Below are positions 52,215 through 62,678 of a stretch of 64,000 nucleotides of DNA, in pieces. The position numbers and the translations under genes were made by a program. Source of the DNA: Mastigamoeba balamuthi. Taxonomy: Eukaryota > Evosea > Mastigamoebida > Mastigamoebidae. The notes beneath the pieces are model-generated. The model was not told the origin of the DNA. It did no database searches and worked only from the letters and a program-made list of their open reading frames with translations. Numbering within the stretch: position 1 is the stretch's first letter; each line of letters begins with the position of its first letter. Location: positions 641,139-705,138 of the forward strand of contig CACRSC010000005.1 in the NCBI GenBank assembly GCA_902651635.1, in the 5' to 3' direction.

Positions 52215-54191
52215 ATGGATCCTGTCTCAGGGCACGGAGGGGGTCCACTGGCACCCCAGGAGCGAGCAGGCCGTGCCGAGCACAGCGTCGAGCCAGCGGC
52301 ACTGGACCTGCTGGTCGTCCACGTGCTGCCCCTGCTCAGCCCCAGCGACGCCCTGTCGCTCTCCCGCACCTGCCGCTCCGCACGCAGCACTGTCCTGGCC
52401 TCGTCCCCCGCGTGGTCCTCCAGCGCCCCCGTGCTCGTGCAGCCCTCGTGCTCGCTGCAGCCCGCGCTGGGTCCCCTCGTCCGCCTGCACGTCTGCGAGC
52501 TCTCGTGCGAGAGCCCCGAGGCCGAGCAGCGCGTCCTGGCCCTGCTGACCTGCCCGGCCGTCCGCAGCCCCGCCATCCGCTCCGTGGCCTTCGCGCAGCG
52601 CTCGGCCCTCTGCACCGCACGGGTCCTGGCCGCCGTCGCTGCCCTCGACGCCCCGCTCGAGGAGGTCCGCGTGGCCGTCCACAGGGCCAACGCCAGCGAC
52701 GCCCTGCCCGCGGCCCGAGCGGCGGCCGCCATCGCCTGCAGGCACGCGGCCACGCTGCGCACGCTGCACGTCGGCTGCGTGCGGGCTGGCGGCGGGCCTG
52801 ACCGCGGCGGCTTCTGGGACGCCTTCCGCTTCCCCGTGTCCGCGGCCGCCGTGGGCTCCGCGGTCGTGCAGGGCCTCGCCGAGGGCTTCGCAGCGATGCA
52901 ACGCCGCTGCGGCCGCGGCTGCGGGCCGCCCGCGCCCCTGCGCAGCCTCGTGCTGGCGTCGCTGCTGCCCGGAGACGTCCGCGTGCTCCTCGACAGCGCT
53001 CCCGGCGGCGCTCTGCCCCACCTCGAAGAGCTCGTGGGCCTGCGCTGCCTCCACAGCGAGCCGCTCTCGCTGGAGCTCGGCGCGGAGCTCAGCCGCAGGT
53101 GCCCTGCCCTCAGTCGGCTCGTCCCGGCCCCGGCAGAGCCTGGGCGGCTGCGCGGCCCGTGCGCCGAGCCCTGGTGGCCCCACGCCGACGCGTCGATGGT
53201 ACACCTGCCCTACACGCGCCTGCTGATCGACAGCCACGCCGTCGGCGTCCTCGCGGCGCACAGCGGCCCGTACCCGCTGGTCCAGAGCCTCGTGCTCGAC
53301 ACGGAGCAGCGGGCCGACGGCGTCCTCGGTCGGATGCCCGAGGCGTTCCCCAACCTGACGTCGCTCGAGGTCCGGCGGGTCGCGTCCTACCAGCCCCTGG
53401 CGGAGGCGGCCGGGCGCTGGCGGCACCTCCGGCGGCTCGTCAGCAGCTCCGACGTGCCCGAGGCCTTTCGGCGCGCGTTTGCCCTCCGCGGCGGGCTGCG
53501 CGACCTGGCGATCACGTTTGGCGGACTCTACAACGAGTGGATGGCCTCTGTGCCCGGGCTCCTGGGCGGCCTCGAGGCCCTCGACGTCCAGTTCGGGCCC
53601 GGCCTGGCGTTCCCCGGCGGCAACATCGCCGACGACGCGCACCTCGCAGTGTCCTCCTCGCTCAGGCGCCTGACGGTCCGCGTGGGCCTCGTCGACGCCG
53701 CCCTCGTCCCGCGCGTCCGCGTCCTCGCGGCCGAGCTGCTGCGGCACAGCACGGGCCTCGAAGACCTCGTGCTTGTCTGCCACCCCCGGGCGCTGCACAC
53801 CCTCGCCGCTGCCTTTGCCGACGGCAGGGCGCACGTGCCCCCCGGCTGCCACGTATCGCTGGACCTGGGGAGGGCCGAGGAGGCGCAGTGGCACGGCATG
53901 GACGCCGAGCTGGAGAGGGCCGAGGTGGGGCTGCTGCTGGGGAGGGTGCAGGCCCTCAAGGGCAACTGCGAGTCGCTGCGGCGGGTGTCGCGCCTGTGCT
54001 CTGGGCGACTGCGAGAGACGTGGGTGGTCGTCCAGCAGCTCGCCCGCTGGGACGTGTCCGACGTGGCTGAGGCCGTGCGGCTGCTGCCGGGCAGCTGCAC
54101 TGACGTGCGTACGGACAGCCCGGGGGTGGGCAGGAGGCTCCGCAGCCTCGTGGGCCCGGGCAGGCGCGTCCTCTGGGAGATGCCCTCGTAG
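52215..54191 (+). CDS. F-box protein, single exon
   Basis: A 658-aa intronless protein. Residues about 25-70 form an F-box (ALDLLVVHVLPLLSPSDALS, then LSRTCRSARSTVLASSPAW), the SKP1-binding element of SCF ubiquitin ligases. The rest has recurrent Leu/Val-rich strands with Cys and Arg (LRSLVLASLLPGDVRVLL, LEELVGLRCL, LTSLEVRRV, LRDLAITFGG, LEALDVQFGPG, LRRLTVRVG). They are spaced like irregular leucine-rich repeats, the usual substrate-binding region of such proteins. The ATG at 52215 was chosen over the in-frame non-ATG codons just upstream. The target is unknown. Confidence 0.75.
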   Translation: MDPVSGHGGGPLAPQERAGRAEHSVEPAALDLLVVHVLPLLSPSDALSLSRTCRSARSTVLASSPAWSSSAPVLVQPSCSLQPALGPLVRLHVCELSCESPEAEQRVLALLTCPAVRSPAIRSVAFAQRSALCTARVLAAVAALDAPLEEVRVAVHRANASDALPAARAAAAIACRHAATLRTLHVGCVRAGGGPDRGGFWDAFRFPVSAAAVGSAVVQGLAEGFAAMQRRCGRGCGPPAPLRSLVLASLLPGDVRVLLDSAPGGALPHLEELVGLRCLHSEPLSLELGAELSRRCPALSRLVPAPAEPGRLRGPCAEPWWPHADASMVHLPYTRLLIDSHAVGVLAAHSGPYPLVQSLVLDTEQRADGVLGRMPEAFPNLTSLEVRRVASYQPLAEAAGRWRHLRRLVSSSDVPEAFRRAFALRGGLRDLAITFGGLYNEWMASVPGLLGGLEALDVQFGPGLAFPGGNIADDAHLAVSSSLRRLTVRVGLVDAALVPRVRVLAAELLRHSTGLEDLVLVCHPRALHTLAAAFADGRAHVPPGCHVSLDLGRAEEAQWHGMDAELERAEVGLLLGRVQALKGNCESLRRVSRLCSGRLRETWVVVQQLARWDVSDVAEAVRLLPGSCTDVRTDSPGVGRRLRSLVGPGRRVLWEMPS

Positions 54192-55593
54192 CAGTGCATT
54201 CCATTTGACTTCTGCAGGAGACTGTCCATTGTGGTCATGCAGAAGCAAGCAGCAGTTTGCATTTTTAGATAAGGAAGCAGCCAGCACAGGGCAAACATCT
54301 TCAGCAACTCCTGTACAGAACAGCCTGCTTTTCCTGTTCGTACAGGGCCCGCAGGTGTGCAACAACAGCAGTGAGTGTCTCCAACCAAGGTGCGGGTACC
54401 GCTACGTGGAGCTCACTGAGGTGAGTGCCTGCCCTGTGGCCCTTGGATCGCGTGACCCATTGCACGAGGGCCGCAGGAGTGTGACGGTGGCACAGGCTGC
54501 ACTGCTAACTGCACGTGCAACGCCCGCTGGCAGGTGCAGGAACCCCCTGTGTGTGCTCCCTCTCATGTTTCACCCTCTCGTGCCCATGATGCCCCCAGCT
54601 GACAGGCCCTCGGCGCAGCTTGCAGCAACAGTATTGAAGTCCGGGGCAAGGGAGCAGTGAGATGGGAGAGAGAGCTGCACTGCCGGCTGCACGTGAAGCG
54701 CGGGCTACCACCATGCCAGTGGCACCTGCCAGGTCGACTCCGAGGGAATGCTTGGGTGTAGCGTCGCTCCCCCTTCCTTCTGACGGGCCCTCTGCTGCAT
54801 GCAATGCAGTGACATTGGTCAAGGTCACGTGGGCACTTCCTGTGGCCCTCGGCAGAGTTGTGGTGCACATGTGGACACAGGCCATCCCGCCCATTGAGGC
54901 ATAATCCAGAAAATGTCCAAACGTTCGACCAGAGCGGAAACTTCGTTGCTGGTCACCACAACAAACCCTCAAACATGATACAGTTCCTCTGCTGTGTAGT
55001 TCATCTCGGCAAGATGGAAAACATAGAACGTTGCACGGAGTTGCTTGTATTGCTCAGTGAGAGAGAAGCCTGTTGTTGGCCCTTAAACGTTAAGGGAAGA
55101 GATAGGCAGAAACGATCCATGCCACCATGCACACATTGTCAGTTGCTCTGCACACAACGGAGTTTGGAAGCATGCTGTATGTGACGATGAATATCTGATA
55201 GAGTGCGTCTGCACAGCACGAATTTCACAGTGTACTGCTACACTTCATCGGTGTAGAGCACCTGAACAACTCGAGGCTCCTTCTTGGCCCTCTTCCTCAG
55301 CTCTAAAGCCTGTACAGTTGCACACGAATCTCCAATGCAGCCTATGTGGTCTCGCCCCAGCTGCACATAGGCGAGCCTTCCACCTGCAAGCTGCCACGAA
55401 AGGAAATACTGGGCGAGCTGTTCCGAGGCCCTGTGGCCCTCGTGGTATCCTCCGCGCTCTCATCTGTGTGCCAGCATTCCTGGCTAGGGCACGGGGTGCT
55501 GTGGTTGGCGGTCGTCTGTGCCGTAACGGGAATATCGGGCCGTTGGAGATACGTGTATCTTGGGCGAGGGCGGTTGGAAGAATCTAACTGCCC
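54192..55593. other. Intergenic, lower CpG, no clear gene
   Basis: About 1.4 kb between the F-box and longin genes. CpG is reduced from about 54220 to 55200, and frames lack the GC3 bias of real genes here. A few runs (GTTGTGGTGCACATGTGGAC, CTGCACTGCTAACTGCACGT) may be remnants, but nothing was identified. Confidence 0.4.
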
Positions 55594-56804
55594 ATGTCTA
55601 CTCCGTACCCGCCGGTCCGCACCGCGTTCTCTCGGCGGCCGCGCGTCTCACGCCGGTTCTTCGCGCGCAGGCGCTGCTGGTGTGCAGGGAGGAGGGCCGG
55701 GAGGTGGTCTTCGAGTCTGCGCGCGAGCGGGACGCGCAGCAGGAGGGCATGGCGGCCTGCAGGGCCGACGCCCGCGCGCACCTCGCCAGCCTGACGCCCC
55801 CCATGCCGCACTCTGTCGTCTTCACCCTCGACAGCTCCGCCGACGACGGCTATTACTACGAGTGCGCCAATCACAGTTCTCTCAGGGAGCCAGATATTCC
55901 CGATTCATTTCCGGAAAATCAGGGGAAAAAGAGAATCTAACGGGCGAATATCTTCTGGGGGAATATCTTTGCAGAGTGCTGCGGAAGAACGGGGCGCTGC
56001 TGGTGGCCGTCTGCGCGTGGCGCGTGCAGAAGCGGGAGGCGCACCTGTTCCTGCACATCGCCGAGCGCGAGCTGAGCGCGCTGGGGGGCGTCTCGCGGGA
56101 GAACCCGCAGCTGCACACGCCCTCGTTTGCCCAGACCTTCGGTGCGCTGCCCCTCAGCTCCCCAGCGTCTCTCCAGCGTCTCTCCAGCGTCTCCTGCTGC
56201 CCCTGCACGCTTCTCAGCGTGGCCTGCCAGAGGAGAAGGTCGAGGGGGCGCGCATCAGGGCCAGGCTGACCCTCGAGCGCTTCGGCTCGGAGGGCTCGGG
56301 AGCCCCGCAGGCCCCCACTGACGGGCCCCCTGGTACTCGCGCACGCCCCCCCAGCTCAGTTGATTCGGGGCTGTCCGCTGAGGGGTATCTGTGGGGCCTC
56401 CTGTGGGTGGGTGGACGGGGGCTGGGCTGCGGAGGGGCCAGTGGAGGCCCTGTGCGAGCACTGGCCCCAGTCAATTGATTATGCCAAAGCCGCGTGGGCG
56501 ATGGGCCGCCGCACAGAGGGACGCGCTGCCAGCGGGGTTGGCACCGCCGGACGCGCGATGCTGTTCGGTTCTCTGATGGCGGTTGCTCGTCGCAGTTGCC
56601 CCAGTCAATTGACAGGGGGCTGGTGCCGTGGTTGTGTGCAATTGTTTGGCGCTTTTTCTGTGCACTTCGCGTTGGCAGTTGGCGAGCAGTTGCCTCTTTG
56701 TTTGGTCAGCGCTTGTCAATTGTTACTTGAATCAGTCCTCTGCTGTATTGCGCTCCTTTCGGGGTCTCTCTCTCTCTCACACCAGTTGATTACTCGGGTC
56801 CCTN

Positions 56805-56872
<68 letters not shown>

Positions 56873-57356
56873 CAGTTGATTACTCGGGACCTTTGCACTG
56901 ACTGACAGACGCGCTGCTGCTCATGCAGACCGCAAGGCGGGTGCGAACCAGTCGGACCTCGAGGGCCTGTCGGTGCAGCAGGAGGAGCGGCTGCAGTCGT
57001 GCCTCGAGCAGCTCAAAGACCTCCGCGAGAGCCTCGAGCGCATCCAGCCCCTCTCGCGCGTGCCGCCGCCCACGCAGGCCGCCCTGCTGACCCGCGCGGC
57101 GCCCCTGCACCGCCGCGCCAAGTCGCGCGACCTCGAGGCCGACCGCAGGCGCTTCCGGCAGCCGCTGCCTGTGCAGCTGGCGCTGCAGAACGCGGCGCTG
57201 GAGCTGCCGCAGCCCCTCGACGGCCGCAAGATGGTCCTGCTCGCCGTCTGGGGCGTCTGCGGCACGGTGCTCGCCGCGGTGCTCCTGACGCACCTGCCCA
57301 CGGTGCTCCTGCTGCTCTCGCTGCTGCTGCTGGGCGCCGTCGTTTACGCCAGATGA
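55594..57356 (+). CDS. Longin-domain membrane protein (Sec22-like)
   Basis: A 302-aa model with closing phases. Exons: 55594-55614, 55671-55861, 55975-56141, 56231-56332 and 56929-57356. The N-terminal 110 or so residues read as a longin fold: ALLVCREEGREVVFES, HSVVFTLDSSADDGYYYE, then NGALLVAVCAWRVQKREAHL and FLHIAERELSAL. A helical linker (LEGLSVQQEERLQSCLEQLK, DLRESLERIQ) could be a degenerate SNARE-like or coiled segment. The C-terminus is one long or two short membrane helices (MVLLAVWGVCGTVLAAVLL, then TVLLLLSLLLLGAVVYAR). Longin proteins such as Sec22 act in ER-Golgi traffic. A canonical SNARE motif with a central Arg/Gln is not clear, so the exact family is uncertain. A decayed copy lies at 61477-61865. 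Confidence 0.6.
56764..56870 (+). repeat. CT microsatellite with gap in longin intron 4
   Basis: A long run of CT dinucleotides interrupted by the N at 56804. ACCAGTTGATTACTCGGG occurs on both sides (about 56781 and 56872), so the N probably joins overlapping reads across the repeat and its true length is unknown. Confidence 0.85.
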
Positions 57357-57912
57357 GCCCAGGGTCCCTCCCGTGTCTGTTGTCTTCACTTATTTAGCTT
57401 ATCGCGAGAACACAAAAGACCTAATTAATGCTCTGCCCCGCATCCCGCTCCACTACAAGAGGACGAGTGGGCTGCGGCGCGCTGTTGCTGCTGACTAGTC
57501 GCTGCTTGGTGTCGTCATTTATTTCAGATGAGTGCAGGACTCCGTCTGGGTTGCGGTTGCCTTCATTTGCGATCACAGGTTACGAGCAGAGGTGTCTTGC
57601 GAATTTCTCTATACCAGGGGAGTATTCCGTTTTATCAGTTATTTTTGTCCAATGCCCCCCTCGGGGTTATGATCAAGTAACTGTCATTTTAACCCTCTCC
57701 TCTCGTTGGTGCACTGTTCTGTAGGATGTGCCCTGTGCAGGCATCTGAGTGGAAGCACTTCTGGGCCTGCTCTGCATGTAGTGCGGAGCCCAGCCGGTGC
57801 TCGTGCGAACAATCGGGAGTGCAACATTTGCCCGAGACGGGCACCCTGTCACCCTGTGTTTTGCTGGAAGAGTCCGATACGATGATGATTCACAACCAAA
57901 AAAGCAGAGCAT
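57357..57912. other. Intergenic, falling CpG
   Basis: No gene is seen between the longin gene and the truncated fibro-slime member. CpG becomes scarcer after about 57500. Confidence 0.4.
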
Positions 57913-58622
57913 ATGGTGAGCTCGATCGTTCCGGTGGCCGCGCGCATGCCTGCGCCCGTTGCAGCGCTCTGTGCCCTGCTCTTCGTAGCCACCCTCGGTA
58001 ATCGTCTTGGCACCAGTTCCGAAGAATGAGCGCAGACTGACGGGCAGAGACAGGGGCCTCGGGCACGGGCAAAGTCGACGGCGCACAGAGCTTCCTGCTG
58101 TACCTCGACAGTGTGGACGCGCACTGCCCCACGGCAGCAGACCCGTCCTCAGTTACGGTGTTCCACTACGCGCTGGAGGTCAGCAGCCCCCCGGCGCTGA
58201 GCTCAGTGACTCTGCAGACGGACCCCGAGTGGCCCACAGAGCGCCGGGCCACGTATGACCCAGCGACCAACCTCACGGGGCTCAGGTTCGACTTCGATAC
58301 CCCCGTGCAGCCCGGGCAGCGGGCCTCCCTCGACCTCGCGATCTGGGGCACCTTCGACTCGGTGGGCTCCGCGCTGTACAGGTGCGGTTTATGGGGACAT
58401 TTAAGGGAAACACAGCTAACATTGGACCTTTGCCCGTTCCCGGCCGTTTTCTCTCGGCGCAGCGTCGTCCTCGAGTGTGAGGGGAGGGTGAAGGTGCTAA
58501 CGTCCATGCTGGTCAAGGCGGCGCCGGCACCTTGCCTGCCCGCCCACAGCCCCAAGGCAGGCCCCACAACAGACGCAGCAGTCAAGCTGCACCGCTCTCG
58601 GTGCTGTAGAGCAGAGGCCTAG
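57913..58622 (+). pseudogene. Truncated fibro-slime family member 12
   Basis: Exon 1, 57913-57997, encodes a longer signal (MPAPVAALCALLFVATLG preceded by 11 residues). Exon 2 is 58054-58381 ([56 protein letters not shown]). Exon 3 is 58463-58622, beginning SVVLECEGRVKVLTSMLVKA and reaching a stop after only 53 codons. Phases and the signal-exon layout match the array. The fibro-slime core, Cys-rich segment, stalk and tail are absent. The frame remains open for 190 aa, so a short secreted product is possible. The break coincides with the start of the CpG-poor block, so decay or rearrangement is the simplest explanation. Confidence 0.65.
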
Positions 58623-59290
58623 TGCATGAAAGTACGTCAGGCGCAGCTGCACCCACCCCTGTTACCTGCTCTTTAGTGGCGATGGCACACCACCAATATC
58701 GTCTGACAGAGAGCACAAACAAATGATTTAGAATTGAACAAGCACTCATACGAACTCAATGACACTCCTGTTTGGTGTTGTTGCACCCAGAAACTTTGGC
58801 GGGGCCTGGTCCTCACTGATGGTGCCAGCCCTGTATGCTGTCCTGAAGGTGCTCTCTTCGAACACAGACCCATGAAATCAATTCTGCCGGATCTCTGAAA
58901 AGAGGTAAGTGCTCCTCTGGTATCATATTTTTCATGGTCGTCCATAATTCTTCTTAAAATAGCAGCTGTATGGTATGCTTCAGCACACCAGGGAGCCACC
59001 CCAGCATCCATTTTGTGTTCAAGGGTACTGGGACGCCCTTTATCTAGTTTGGGGCAAGGGAGGACCTCCCTCAGTGCCCTGCAGCCAAACTGGAGAGGGC
59101 AGCCCAGGGGCCTTCCAAACAAAGCTGAAGAGGTCCCCTCCAGTATGAGTGTAAGGGCACTGGAGAGCCCACTATTTCTCTTTGCATTTGGTTTCTTATC
59201 TTTGGTTCTGCACTCTTCTCTAAGTGTTGGATACCGTGTGGGACAGAGCTGTGCCAGGGGATGATGTGTATCACGTTAATCATGTTAACG
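58623..59290. other. CpG-poor DNA, possible gene remnant on minus strand
   Basis: A minus frame at 59122-58673 is open for 149 codons (includes APWCAEAYHTAAILRRIMDD). No family is recognised and CpG is scarce, so it may be a remnant of a gene. Confidence 0.3.
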
Positions 59291-59299
59291 TTTCATAGT

Positions 59300-59690
59300 G
59301 AAAGCATGTGAGCTATGTGCTGCTATGCAAGTCTCTGCTACACACTGTAGCTGAAGCATAGATGCATAGTGCCATGTAGTGGAAGGTGCATAGCAGCGTG
59401 TAGCACAGAATGTCTGTAGTGACATGTTGTGAACCTATATGTAGTGACTTATAGTGGAGGATCCCCATAGCAGTGTGTAGCAGACCGATATGTAGCAGTG
59501 TGTTGCAGAGGTCATACGTAGTTGTGCATAGCAGACCCATGCATAGCAGTGTATAGTGGAGGTCACACATAGTAGCATGTAGCAGACTCATGTGTAGCAA
59601 TGCATTGTGATCAGCCAAGTCACAGCAGTGTATAGCAGAGGCTGCATAGTAGTGTGTAGTGAAAGTCTATATAATTCAGTGGCAGATAGT
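59300..59690. repeat. TAGCAGTG-type satellite, block 1
   Basis: Imperfect units of roughly 20-25 nt built from TAGCAGTGTGTAGCAG, CATAGTGGAGGTC and CATGTGTAGCAATGC. CpG is almost absent. One frame on the minus strand stays open by periodicity alone and is not a gene. Confidence 0.8.
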
Positions 59691-60119
59691 TTTGGAGTTT
59701 ACATCATTTGCATGCTGTACTAGCTGGACAGACAGGTGAGCAGCAATGCAAAGAGAAGCAGGTTGAAAGAAATCAGCAGCAGATGAGCCTTGTGCACAGA
59801 TGACATTCTGGCAACATCAGAGAGATGTTGATGGGGAGCACAAGGCATACTGCTGCAGTGCATGTAACAGGTACTACACGTTGCAGTATCACCTGCAGAG
59901 GGCTGGGCACATGGGCAGTCACCATTACCCTGAGAAATGGAACGCAGCATCAGGTAGATGATCTGCTCTGTTCATTGCAAACAGGGCAGCTGCCTGGAGC
60001 CAGGCCAAAGCAGCAGAGAACAAACGCCAGTTTGTTGTGGACAGTACAGGTATTTTTAGTGAATACCATTTAATTCACATTATTAACATTTATAAGAGCA
60101 GCAAAGAGAGAGTGAAGCC

Positions 60120-60650
60120 ACATCAGCCAGTCCGGGCAGTTTGCTGCCATAGTGGCCAAGGCAGCAATGAAGGAAGGCATGCCAAATGAGGGGCAACAGC
60201 TGAGGACTGTCCATGAAGAGAAAGCATCTCAGCTGGAAAAGACAAGGGTTGTTGTGGGAAAATGGCAGAAGACAGGCAGAGGACAGCTGCCTTGTGCCTA
60301 GGCAGCCTGGTCATACAGGAGGGAAGCTTGGAGGAGCTCATTGGAGAACAGCTAGATGAAAGAGGGAGAGGACGGCTTGTTACTACAGAAGGAGAAGCTC
60401 AGCCTCATCAGGCATGTGTGCTCAATGAAGCCGAAGTATGACTCTGTGGTAGCATCCTTGATCAGTGTGCAGACACTGAGAGAGTATCAGAAGAGAAGGA
60501 CAGAGCTGCAGGAGGCAGAGCATCATAGAGAAGAGGTGCAAGCAGGCCCTAGAACATCCCGGATCTGGAGACTACCTGGGACCAGTGCTGAAAACGGTAC
60601 AGCAGCCCCTGGAAGCCCTGCCTCTGGCCATACCCCCAGGGCTTAAGTGA
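60120..60650. other. Purine-rich CpG-poor stretch, possible coiled-coil remnant
   Basis: Plus-strand frames read Glu/Lys/Arg-rich sequence such as LREYQKRRTELQEAEHHREE (in the frame from 60356), switching frames without an ATG or splice sites that fit. It could be a decayed coiled-coil gene. No homology is identified. Confidence 0.3.
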
Positions 60651-60989
60651 TAAACAACAGAAGAGTCATACCCTAAAAGGGAATACATCACAGTGCCACA
60701 ACTGTGCATGTATTCCCTTTCAGATGATGCAGAGTAAGTGATCCTGCAAACACATCTTAAGCATATGGTTCAATTAGGGACATGACCACGCCTGCTGCCG
60801 AGACTGGAGCTGCAGCAGCTGCTTCTGCACCTGCTCCTGCAGCTGCAGGGTCCCATGACACATACTGAATTTCCCTTCCTGTTCAGTATGGACATACTCT
60901 TCCTTCAGATTGAAGCTGCTCCCTTCCTCAAATTCTTCTTTCACCAAAAACAATGATTACTTGATTCAATTGCATTTAATGTATGGTGA

Positions 60990-61330
60990 TGCAGAGAACC
61001 AGCAACCCTGTGTAGCAAGCAGCATGTAGTGGCAGCCAGCATAGCAGCATGTAGCAGATGGTAGAACTACGCACTGCTATGCACTCTTTGCTACTCAGCA
61101 TAGTGGACCCATACATAGTAAGTGGCACATAGTGAAGAGTGCATAGCAGTGCATGTCAGATGGTAGAACTACATATCACTACACACTCTTTGCTATTCAG
61201 TGTAGTGGACCCATGCATATAGCAAAGGCCTGTGAAGCAGTGTATAGTGAAGGCCTGTGTAGTAGTGTGTAGTTCTATCATCTGCTACGTGCTGCTATGC
61301 CAGCCTTCACTACATGCCACTACGTGCTTG
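60990..61330. repeat. TAGCAGTG-type satellite, block 2, with inverted units
   Basis: The same word family as block 1 (CATAGCAGCATGTAGCAG, AGTGTGTAGTTCTA, GCACTGCTATGCACTC). The words occur in both orientations, as in AGCAGCATGTAGCAGATGG against CATCTGCTACGTGCTGCT near 61270. The final bases of the window (ACTACGCACTGCTA) begin another block. Confidence 0.75.
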
Positions 61331-61476
61331 ATGTGATGCAGACAGCACCCTGACTGTGAGTTGATTGAGGAAATTGGTCAGTGGCCCTGTGGCTTGGATC
61401 TCATACCCCCAGCTGCCCCGTGATCCTGGTACAGGGCTGTCCTGGTGATGGAGATGCTGGATGACATACCCAACCT

Positions 61477-61865
61477 CATTTGTATCAGGAGGCCAGTCTC
61501 TAGCCCCCTGGGAAGTCTCCAAGACTCTGAGAATGTGGGGCAGGGCTGAGCCAGTTCAGCTTCTCTTGCATATACCCTGCCATCACTGGCCACGGCCCAT
61601 GTGGCTCCCCTGTACAGCTGCATTAAGTCACACGACCTTAAGGCCCACCACAGGCACTTCCAGCAGCCACTTTTTATGCAGCCTGCACTGCAGAACACTG
61701 CACTGGGAGCTGCTGCCCCTCGACAGGTGTAAGATGTTCCTGCTTGCCGTCTGGGGCATCTGCAGCATGATGCTTACTGCAGTACTTTTCAAGCATGACA
61801 CTCCTGCCCATAGTGCTGCTGCTGCTCTTGCTGCCACTCAGCACTATCATCTATGCCAGATGAGT
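61477..61865 (+). pseudogene. Decayed copy of the longin gene's last exon
   Basis: This aligns end to end with 56975-57359 of the longin gene. The best part is 61634-61865 against about 57112-57359, including the final TATGCCAGATGAG. It has several small indels and stops, so the membrane helices are broken. Many differences are G to A or C to T at CpG sites of the intact gene, for example GCGCTTCCGGCAGCCG against GCACTTCCAGCAGCCA. Earlier exons were not found upstream. Confidence 0.85.
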
Positions 61866-62678
61866 GGATGGGGTGGATGATCATTCAGACTCTTTGTGTT
61901 GCATTTGGTATGTAGCATAGAAGAAAACCTAATAGGGTTTTGTGTAGAGCCTTCAAAAACGAATCTTGTATTTCTCTCAAGGCAAGAGGCGAACTCAAAA
62001 CCAGTAGCCATCACAATACTATTCATGTGACCCTGCTTTCCAGAACGAAGTTTTGAGATTGCTGCATTAAGATCGAACCAAGTGAGAAGGCTGTTATAAG
62101 AATTGGGTGGGTGGAGCGAGCTCAGCTCCTACAGTGTCATGCATTGACATATGTGATTATTATCAGAGATCAGTCTGCACTCTGAACGTGGACAACATGT
62201 ATAAACACTGATATGTGGAAACGGTTCTGCACCACTGTTACATTACTATGTATTTCTCGAGAGGGTCTCTCTTCCTGTTTATCAGAAGAGAGGATTCGTC
62301 AGGCTCCTGTAACATCTGCCCACTGCACACATCTCAGATGAACCAAGTATTCTGTGGGCTTGGAGGAGATCAGATGAAGCTAGTGGTAATTGGCTTGGTA
62401 TCATTCGTTTAGAAAGTGCCTCTGTTCGTTCTCCAGAGTTTGCTTGAACTTCAGTTACCCCAGTGTATCTCAGATGTTGTTCTCACAATGGCAAAACTGA
62501 TTAAGAACTAATGTTATCATGTCCTAGAAAACACATTTTTCTTAACGTTAACCATGTTGATGTCTGTTGTCCCTTAAAGGCCAACATGAATGGACAGGCA
62601 GCCAATTCACGTTTAATGCATGGAACCTAGTGATACCTTAATGGTGCTTATCAATTTGAACTTCAGATACTGTTTTAC
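61866..62678. other. CpG-poor intergenic DNA
   Basis: No gene is recognised; frames are short and composition is A/T-richer. Confidence 0.4.

Noticed and set aside
59313-59618. 101-codon minus frame with periodic Leu-His repeats
   Set aside because: It is produced by the satellite repeat; no start context or coding bias.
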